Origin: JACDAN01 sp035265935
GTDB taxonomy: Bacteria > Actinomycetota > Thermoleophilia > Gaiellales > Gaiellaceae
Direction of reading: 5' to 3'
DNA: 45,957 nt
Assembly (NCBI GenBank): GCA_035265935.1
Contig: DATFOC010000046.1
Coordinates: 1-45,957, forward strand
The notes under the pieces: model-generated
What the model saw: only the letters and a program-made list of their open reading frames with translations
The model's database searches: none
Told to the model about the DNA's origin: nothing
Program-made: the position numbers and the translations under genes
Shown: positions 40,900-45,957 of the stretch, piece after piece
Position numbering within the stretch: the first letter of the stretch is position 1
How the letters are laid out: each line of letters begins with the position of its first letter

Positions 40900-42048
40900 T
40901 CAGACCTCGATCAAAAGCGCGTCGCCCTGGCCGCCGCCAGAGCAGATCGCCGCAAGGCCGAGCCCGCCGCCGTTTCGGCGCAGCTCGTAGATCATTGTCG
41001 AGAGGATCCGTGCTCCCGACGCGCCGATCGGATGACCGAGCGCGACGGCTCCGCCGTTCACGTTCACCTTGTCGGGATCGACACCGAGCATCGCCGTCGA
41101 GTTCAGGGCGACGGACGAGAAGGCCTCGTTGAGCTCGACCCGCTCGACGTCGTCGATCTCCTTGCCGGCTTTCTCCAGCGCGATCCTTCCCGCCTTCGCC
41201 GGCGTGCGGGCGAGGTACGCGAAGTCGTCGGCAACGTATGCCTGGGAGACGATCGTCGCGAGTGGCTCGAGGCCGCGCTCCTTCGCGAACTCCTCGCTGG
41301 TGACGACGAGTGCCCCCGCACCGTCGTTGACGCCGGGAGCGTTCCCCGCGGTCGTCGTCCCTTCGGGATCGAAGACCGGTTTCAGTGATGCCAGCTTTTC
41401 CAGCGAGGTGTCGCGCCTCGGGCCCTCGTCGTGATCGAGCTCTCCCACGGGAACGATCTCCTCCGTGAACCGCCCTTCGTCCTGCGCCTCCACGGCGCGC
41501 TCGTGAGAGCGAAGCGCCCAGGCGTCCTGGTCCTCCCGCGAGATCCCGAGCTCGCGAGCGACGAACGAGGCCTGCTCGACCATGTGTTTCTTGTCGAATG
41601 TCGACGTCAGGCCGTCGTGGGTCATGAGGTCGATGAGCGTCCCGTCACCGAGCCGGTAGCCGAAGCGGGCCTTCTTGAGGATGTAGGGCGCGTTCGACAT
41701 CGACTCCATGCCGCCGGCGACCACGACGCGGTGATCGCCCGAACGGATCATCAGGTCGGCGAGCTGAACGGCCCGCACCGAGGACGCGCAGACCTTGTTG
41801 ATCGTGTCCGACGGCACCTCGATCGGCAGACCCGCGCCGATCGCCGCCTGGCGCGCGGGCGCCTGGCCCGCGCCGCCCTGGAGCACCTGCCCCATGACGA
41901 CGTACTCGACCTGCTCGTTCTCGAGGCCGACCCGGTCGAGCGCGTTGCGAATCGCGATCGAGCCGAGCTCCGTCGCCTCGAGATCCTTCAGGCCCCCGCC
42001 GAGCCTCCCGAAGGGCGTCCGCACGGCTGAGACGATGACTGAGCGCAT
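40900..42048 (-). CDS. Acetyl-CoA acetyltransferase (thiolase)
   Basis: 382 aa thiolase that cleaves or forms acetoacetyl-CoA. The acyl-accepting Cys87 is in TINKVCASSVRA. The His is in GGAVALGHPIGASGAR and the second Cys in AICSGGGQGDA. MRSVIVSAVRTPFGR is the usual N-terminus, so the ATG at 42048 is chosen and a longer open frame reading through the divergent phosphatase gene is rejected. TACCCT lies 8 nt upstream, with no Shine-Dalgarno. It completes the four-carbon oxidation set with crotonase and hbd. Confidence 0.95.
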   Translation of the reverse strand: MRSVIVSAVRTPFGRLGGGLKDLEATELGSIAIRNALDRVGLENEQVEYVVMGQVLQGGAGQAPARQAAIGAGLPIEVPSDTINKVCASSVRAVQLADLMIRSGDHRVVVAGGMESMSNAPYILKKARFGYRLGDGTLIDLMTHDGLTSTFDKKHMVEQASFVARELGISREDQDAWALRSHERAVEAQDEGRFTEEIVPVGELDHDEGPRRDTSLEKLASLKPVFDPEGTTTAGNAPGVNDGAGALVVTSEEFAKERGLEPLATIVSQAYVADDFAYLARTPAKAGRIALEKAGKEIDDVERVELNEAFSSVALNSTAMLGVDPDKVNVNGGAVALGHPIGASGARILSTMIYELRRNGGGLGLAAICSGGGQGDALLIEV

Positions 42049-42056
42049 ACGGGGTG

Positions 42057-42066
42057 AGGGTAACAA
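42057..42066. promoter_or_regulatory. Back-to-back -10 boxes of the thiolase and PAP2 genes
   Basis: TACCCT (minus strand, 42062-42057, 8 nt before the thiolase ATG) and TAACAA (plus strand, 42061-42066, 7 nt before the PAP2 ATG) share the TA pair, as in the hbd promoter. The plus-strand box lacks the final T and is the weaker one. Only 25 bp separate the two start codons. Confidence 0.4.
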
Positions 42067-42073
42067 TGGCTCG

Positions 42074-42754
42074 ATGCCTGCCCGAGTCGCCAGGTTCGTC
42101 AACGTCCTGGGCCTCGAGCTCCTCGTCGGAATCGTCGTCCTCACGCTCGGCGCCTGGATCTTCGGGCTCACGGTCGAAGCGCTCTCGGAAGGCGACACGC
42201 ATCTCGACACGCGGTTCGCGGCCTGGCTCCACGAGAACGCGACCGACGGCTGGACGAGGTTCTTCGAGAACGTCACGCGGCTGGGAAACGTCCCGGTCCT
42301 CGCGGCCGTGACCCTCGTGGCGGCGTTGCTGCTCGCCCGGAAGCGGCTGACGTCGGAGCTGGAGCTGCTGCTCCTGGCCGCCATCGGCGCCCAGATCCTC
42401 ACCGTCGGGCTCAAGCTCGGGTTCGAGCGCGAGCGGCCGTTCTTCCCCGACCCGCTCGCGACCGAGAGCACGTACTCCTTCCCGAGTGGCCACGCCTCTG
42501 TCTCGCTCGCCGTGTACGGGACGATCGGCTACATCGCGGCGCGGCATGCCGCCACGAGGCGACGGCAGGTCGGGATCCTCGCGGCAGCCGCCGGACTCAT
42601 CCTGTTGATCGGGTTTAGCCGCCTCTACCTCGGCGTGCACTACCTCAGCGACGTGATCGCCGGGTTCAGCCTCGGGCTGGCCTGGGTCGCGCTCTGCGTC
42701 GTCCTCCTCCACCTCAGACTGCGCCTGAGAACGCGCCGTCAGACCTCGCGGTAG
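42074..42754 (+). CDS. PAP2 family phosphatase
   Basis: A membrane lipid phosphatase (226 aa) with about six helices. All three catalytic motifs are present: LKLGFERERPF, FPSGHAS and SRLYLGVHYLSDV. Such enzymes dephosphorylate undecaprenyl pyrophosphate or phosphatidylglycerol phosphate; the substrate here is not determined. The N-terminal helix LELLVGIVVLTLGAWIFGL precedes an outer loop. Its end overlaps the convergent DUF1206 gene by 16 bp. Confidence 0.92.
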   Translation: MPARVARFVNVLGLELLVGIVVLTLGAWIFGLTVEALSEGDTHLDTRFAAWLHENATDGWTRFFENVTRLGNVPVLAAVTLVAALLLARKRLTSELELLLLAAIGAQILTVGLKLGFERERPFFPDPLATESTYSFPSGHASVSLAVYGTIGYIAARHAATRRRQVGILAAAAGLILLIGFSRLYLGVHYLSDVIAGFSLGLAWVALCVVLLHLRLRLRTRRQTSR

Positions 42755-43557
42755 CGAGCCTCCACGAAGCAGTACAGGCCATAGGCGATCAACCCGGCCG
42801 AGACGAACCCGAGCATCGTGTCGCCGTAGTCCTCCTGAAGGATCTTCGACAGCGCGCCGTCGAGCCCCACCGCCTCCTTCGGGTCGTACTGCCACGCAGC
42901 ACGCATGAGGAAGAACCCGATCAGCCCGAAGACGGTGCCGCGGGCGATATGCCCGACCATGCCGATGATCGTGAACACCTTCTGCTCGAGCTCGCTCATC
43001 TTCCGCAGCTTCAGATTCTTCTTGAAGCTCTGCGTGATTCCGCGCCAGTAGTTGAAGACGCCGGCGCCGAGGATCCCGAGCCCGACGGCGGCCACGATCC
43101 ACCGTCCGAGCGGCCAGTCCATGACCCGGGCCGTCGCACGGTCCTCCTCCCTGGAGCCACTCTCCTCGTCGGCGCCGGCCAGTGCCGCGAGGACGACCGA
43201 GAGCAGAAACAGGTACCAGCCCGAGCGCGCGAAGAAGCCGATGCGCTTCGGCCAGCTCTCCTTCTTGCCGCCCTCGAGCGGCCGCCCGAGAACGCCCTGG
43301 GCGAAGCGCCACGCGGCGTACCCCGCGAGACCGATCGCCACGAGGAAGACGAGCACCTTCCCATACCAGGTGTCCGCCACGGCCGAGACGGCGCCGCCGC
43401 GATCCCGAAGCCGCTCGCCGCCGCCGATCGCCACGTCCGCTGCGATCACGCCGACGAGGACGTAGAGCGCACCCTTCGATACGAGCCCCCAGCGCGCCAC
43501 CGCCTCACCGAACGGGCCGCGCGCAACGTCCTTGGCTTCCTGTGTCACGTCGGCCAC
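42739..43557 (-). CDS. DUF1206 family membrane protein
   Basis: A protein of about 272 aa made of three repeats of a two-helix unit (around residues 25-90, 105-165 and 185-265), each starting with an FARSGWYLFLL or MVGHIARGTVFGLIGF type helix. This is typical of the actinobacterial DUF1206 family. The function is unknown. The GTG at 43557 is chosen because TATTGT lies exactly 8 nt before it. A longer frame starting at an ATG that overlaps the sigma factor start codon (CATG) is unlikely. Confidence 0.8.
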   Translation of the reverse strand: MADVTQEAKDVARGPFGEAVARWGLVSKGALYVLVGVIAADVAIGGGERLRDRGGAVSAVADTWYGKVLVFLVAIGLAGYAAWRFAQGVLGRPLEGGKKESWPKRIGFFARSGWYLFLLSVVLAALAGADEESGSREEDRATARVMDWPLGRWIVAAVGLGILGAGVFNYWRGITQSFKKNLKLRKMSELEQKVFTIIGMVGHIARGTVFGLIGFFLMRAAWQYDPKEAVGLDGALSKILQEDYGDTMLGFVSAGLIAYGLYCFVEARYREV

Positions 43558-43565
43558 GGCCGGGC

Positions 43566-43571
43566 ACAATA
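43566..43571 (-). promoter_or_regulatory. Putative -10 box of the DUF1206 gene (TATTGT, 8 nt before GTG)
   Basis: TATTGT fits TANNNT at the same 8 nt distance as in hbd, etfB, thiolase and queF. It supports the shorter start of the gene. The divergent sigma factor gene has a poorer TAGTTA 9 nt before its ATG (43604-43609). Confidence 0.45.
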
Positions 43572-43618
43572 CGGCGTCGCGTTTCTCGACGACGGCCAGG
43601 TGGTAGTTACCCTTCGAC

Positions 43619-44653
43619 ATGGCTGACGAGCACGTCACCGCGCTGATTCAGCTCGGCGAGCGAGAGGGGTGCGTCGAGCTCTCGGAGGTCTCGCGCGCAA
43701 TCGAGGAAGCGGGTCTCGACGAAGACGACGTGGAGCGCCTGTACCAGGACATCCAGCAGCGCGGGATCGAGTTGTCAGACGACTGCGGACGGTCGGCGAG
43801 CGACTTGACGTACGTGAACGGCGATCTCGCCCACTCGACCACGGACACGCTGCAGCTGTTCCTCAACGAGGTCGGCCGCTACCAGCTCCTCACCGCCGAG
43901 GAGGAGGTCGAGCTCGCGAAGCGGATCGAGCGCGGCGACCGCGAGGCGAAGGAGCGGATGATCAACTCGAACCTCCGGCTCGTCGTCTCGATCGCGAAGA
44001 AGTACCAGGGCCATGGCCTCTCGCTGCTCGACCTGATCCAAGAAGGGATCATCGGGCTGATCCGCGCCGTCGAGAAGTTCGACTGGCGCCGAGGCTTCAA
44101 GTTCTCGACGTACGCGACGTGGTGGATCCGACAGGCCGTGCAGCGCGGCGTCGCGAACAAGGCGCGCGAGATCCGCATCCCTGTCCACATCGTCGACCGC
44201 GAGCGCAAGATCGCCCGCGCAGAGCGCGAGCTCATCGCCAAGCTGGGCCGCGCGCCCACCGAGGAGGAGGTCTCGAAGGCCTCCAAGCTGCCACTCAAGC
44301 AGGTGCAAGAGGTTCGCGAAGCGGCCCGCGCCGTCACGAGCCTCGATAGGCCCGTCGGCGAGGGCGAGGCGTCGTACGGCGACCTCTTCGCCGGCGACCA
44401 GGCGCCGCCCGAGGAGCTGATCCAGGTCAGCCTGGAGCAGGACGTCCTCCGCCGCGCCGTCGCGACACTGCCCGAGCGTGAGCAGGAGGTCGTCAAGCTC
44501 CGCTACGGGCTCAACGGCGACGGCAGACCGCAGTCGCTGGAGGAGATCGGCCGCAGGCTCGGCCTCACGCGCGAGCGGGTTCGCCAGCTCGAGGCCGGGG
44601 CGCTGGAGCGCCTCGCGATCAACCGCGAGGTCGAAGCGCTGCGGGCCGCCTGA
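43619..44653 (+). CDS. rpoD: RNA polymerase sigma-70 factor, primary (RpoD/SigA) type
   Basis: 344 aa. It has a short region 1.1 (residues 1-55), region 1.2 (TLQLFLNEVGRYQLLTAEEE), region 2 with GLSLLDLIQEGIIGLIRAVEKF (trimmed) and the -10-reading FKFSTYATWWIRQAV, region 3 (IRIPVHIVDRERKI), and region 4 with SLEEIGRRLGLTRERVRQLE, the -35 helix-turn-helix. The region 1.1 marks it as primary or a close group-2 relative. No Shine-Dalgarno is seen before the ATG. It is probably the factor that reads the -10 boxes listed here, but that is inference. Confidence 0.93.
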   Translation: MADEHVTALIQLGEREGCVELSEVSRAIEEAGLDEDDVERLYQDIQQRGIELSDDCGRSASDLTYVNGDLAHSTTDTLQLFLNEVGRYQLLTAEEEVELAKRIERGDREAKERMINSNLRLVVSIAKKYQGHGLSLLDLIQEGIIGLIRAVEKFDWRRGFKFSTYATWWIRQAVQRGVANKAREIRIPVHIVDRERKIARAERELIAKLGRAPTEEEVSKASKLPLKQVQEVREAARAVTSLDRPVGEGEASYGDLFAGDQAPPEELIQVSLEQDVLRRAVATLPEREQEVVKLRYGLNGDGRPQSLEEIGRRLGLTRERVRQLEAGALERLAINREVEALRAA

Positions 44654-44654
44654 G

Positions 44655-45032
44655 CTAGGACGTCGCGGTGATCGTGATGCCGCCGCGCGCTTTCTGAACG
44701 AGCGTCACGACGACACGCTCTGGCGGCACGTCGAGCGCCTCGGCGACGTCGTCGCGCACCCTCACGGCGAGCGCCTCGCAGAAATGCCCTTCGTTCCGGA
44801 ACTGCATCAAGTAGAGCTTCAGCGACTTGGACTCGAGACACCGCTCGAGCGGCTCGTAGGCGACCGTCGCCGTATAGAGGTCTGGCTGATTCGTGACCGG
44901 ACACATGGCGGTGAGCTCGTCGCTTGTCATCTCGACGCGGGACACGCCCGGGTTGGGAAACGTCTCGAGCCCCGCATACGCCTCAGAGCCTGGACTTCCG
45001 AGCGCGACGAAGTCAGTCGATTCCGTCTCCAT
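44655..45032 (-). CDS. queF: NADPH-dependent 7-cyano-7-deazaguanine reductase QueF
   Basis: Reduces preQ0 to preQ1 in queuosine synthesis. This is the short unimodular form (125 aa). The catalytic Cys44 is in TAMCPVTNQPD, and the family motif ESKSLKLYLMQFRNEGHFCE follows with its Glu. Queuosine genes are uncommon in actinobacteria. No queC, queD, queE or tgt is in the window. It ends 1 nt after the convergent sigma gene. TACAGT lies 8 nt before the ATG. Confidence 0.95.
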   Translation of the reverse strand: METESTDFVALGSPGSEAYAGLETFPNPGVSRVEMTSDELTAMCPVTNQPDLYTATVAYEPLERCLESKSLKLYLMQFRNEGHFCEALAVRVRDDVAEALDVPPERVVVTLVQKARGGITITATS

Positions 45033-45039
45033 CGCGCCC

Positions 45040-45046
45040 TACTGTA
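45040..45046. promoter_or_regulatory. Overlapping divergent -10 boxes of queF and the deoxyribosyltransferase gene
   Basis: The heptamer TACTGTA contains TACTGT on the plus strand (45040-45045, 8 nt before the ATG at 45054) and TACAGT on the minus strand (45046-45041, 8 nt before the ATG at 45032). Only 21 bp separate the start codons. The two promoters physically exclude one another. Confidence 0.55.
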
Positions 45047-45053
45047 CGCCGCC

Positions 45054-45419
45054 ATGCGTGTCTATCTCGCCGGGCCGCCCGCCTCGGACGAGTACCGCCG
45101 GCGGGCGGACGAGCTCGTCCGCGCGGCCGGCTGGGAGCCCCTCGACCCGTTCCGCCGCGACTTCCGTGGGCGAACGGAGGGCCACGAGACGGAGATCGTC
45201 GAGGGCGACCTCGGCGACATCGACACCTGCGACGCAGTGCTCGCCGACTTCACGGTTGCCGACGAGGGGACGGCCATGGAGGCGTGGTACGCGCACAGCC
45301 GTGGCAAGCGTGTCGTCGCCTACACGGGTGGACGAGCCCCGCACCCGTGGACGGTCTACGTGGCTGCGGACGTCTGCGCGGAGCTGGACGCGGCAGTGGA
45401 GCGGCTAGGCCGCGGCTAG
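45054..45419 (+). CDS. Nucleoside 2-deoxyribosyltransferase-like protein
   Basis: 121 aa of the NDT/Rcl family. The N-terminal MRVYLAGPPASDE and VLADFTVADEGTAMEAWYA are conserved, the latter with the catalytic Glu around residue 76. AHSRGKRVVAYTG follows. Members swap bases between deoxynucleosides or hydrolyse deoxynucleoside monophosphates; the substrate is not clear. It is divergent from queF, which also handles a purine-like base, but a functional link is only suggestive. Confidence 0.85.
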   Translation: MRVYLAGPPASDEYRRRADELVRAAGWEPLDPFRRDFRGRTEGHETEIVEGDLGDIDTCDAVLADFTVADEGTAMEAWYAHSRGKRVVAYTGGRAPHPWTVYVAADVCAELDAAVERLGRG

Positions 45420-45957
45420 ACGCGCCTTCCGAATCTCGAACGCGTAGCGGCAGGCAATGACGCCGAGGATGGCGCCGACCACCGCCGCGCCTGCGAAGAA
45501 GCCCCACATCGCGGAGTCGCCGAACTCGCCTCGAACCTGGAGGCCGAGGAACGGGCCGAGTGCGAAGCCCACCGACGACGTGCTCGAGAAGGCGCCCATA
45601 TACGCGCCGCGGAGGTCCGCCGGGGCAAGCCCGGCGGCAATCGCCTGGGACGTCGGGATCCAGAGCATCTCGCCCACGACGAAGATCAGGATGACGAGCG
45701 CCAGGATCGCGATCGAGGCGTTCACCGAGAGGAGGAGGAAAGGCCAGCCCATCAGGATCATCGCGAGCGCGAACTTCGGCGCGGCCGGGAACCGCTCCAC
45801 GCGTCGCGTCAGCCGCAGCTGGAAGATCGTCACGAGCGCCGGGTTGATGATGACCAGGAACCCCCACGCCGCCGGCGTCAGCCCATAGGAGTCGACGGCG
45901 GAGATCGGGAGCACCGCCTCGTAGGCGAAGTAGACGAGGTGCGCCAGTACCATCGCG
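45405..45957 (-). CDS. MFS transporter, C-terminal part (cut by the window edge)
   Basis: The last 180 or so residues of a major facilitator protein. Helices include PAAWGFLVIINPALVTIFQL, FALAMILMGWPFLLLSV, ILALVILIFVVGEMLW and FFAGAAVVGAILGVIACRYA. The inter-helix segment APADLRGAYMGAFSSTSSVGFALGP is a drug-efflux-type MFS pattern. The reading frame is open to the window edge, so the N-terminal half is missing. Its end overlaps the convergent gene by 15 bp. The substrate is unknown. Confidence 0.88.
   Translation of the reverse strand, partial: AMVLAHLVYFAYEAVLPISAVDSYGLTPAAWGFLVIINPALVTIFQLRLTRRVERFPAAPKFALAMILMGWPFLLLSVNASIAILALVILIFVVGEMLWIPTSQAIAAGLAPADLRGAYMGAFSSTSSVGFALGPFLGLQVRGEFGDSAMWGFFAGAAVVGAILGVIACRYAFEIRKARLAAA

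Overview
The window is 46 kb of very GC-rich, densely packed bacterial chromosome. There is no tRNA, rRNA, insertion sequence or CRISPR array. Several features point to a deep-branching actinobacterium, Thermoleophilia-like at a guess: GC bias, many GTG starts, the housekeeping order rpmE-prfA-prmC-tsaC-glyA-upp-wecA-atp, a region-1.1-bearing primary-type sigma factor and leaderless-looking promoters. The placement is inference, not a search result.

Layout. 1-3.7 kb: the 5' part of metH with a structured leader, an ankyrin-repeat protein and a DHFR-fold protein. 3.7-18.4 kb: the F1Fo ATP synthase genes, split in two. atpZ-I-B-E-F-H-A-G is followed by a 7.3 kb insert (peptide ABC transporter oppC-A-B-D-F, a small membrane protein and a zinc-finger anti-sigma-like protein), and only then by atpD-C. 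18.6-26.6 kb: wecA, upp, glyA, tsaC, prmC, prfA, a DUF1385 protein, rpmE and a threonine dehydratase, nearly all overlapping and on the minus strand. 26.6-30.1 kb: ETF-ubiquinone oxidoreductase, etfA and etfB. 30.3-46 kb: a secreted M23 peptidase, then genes of short-chain acyl-CoA metabolism (crotonase, cobalamin-binding mutase subunit, mutase large subunit, cob(I)alamin adenosyltransferase, acyl-CoA dehydrogenase, 3-hydroxybutyryl-CoA dehydrogenase, thiolase). These are interleaved with hydrolases, two paralogous membrane proteins, a PAP2 phosphatase, a DUF1206 protein, a sigma factor, queF, a deoxyribosyltransferase-like protein and a partial MFS transporter.

How they fit together. The mutase large subunit carries the Phe/Gln pair of isobutyryl-CoA mutase rather than the Tyr/Arg pair of methylmalonyl-CoA mutase. 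With the small B12 subunit, the adenosyltransferase, acyl-CoA dehydrogenase, crotonase, 3-hydroxybutyryl-CoA dehydrogenase, thiolase and the ETF/ETF-QO chain, the window could encode a complete route from isobutyryl-CoA through n-butyryl-CoA to two acetyl-CoA, with electrons passed to quinone and on to the respiratory chain that drives the ATP synthase.

Most unusual signal. Three intergenic copies (16771-16935, 18487-18654, 30101-30262) of a 162-168 bp element share a core of about 50 nt: two small hairpins plus a conserved strand. Each core sits on long arms whose sequence differs between copies while base pairing is kept. The wobble pairs make sense only if the plus strand is the RNA. This looks like an undescribed structured RNA or structured repeat family. 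A fourth rod-like element of the same size but with a different core lies between rpmE and the DUF1385 gene. Other notable signals are a metH leader with two mutually exclusive hairpins, -10 boxes 6-11 nt before about a dozen start codons, three divergent gene pairs whose -10 boxes overlap, and three genes that seem to start at CTG or ATC.
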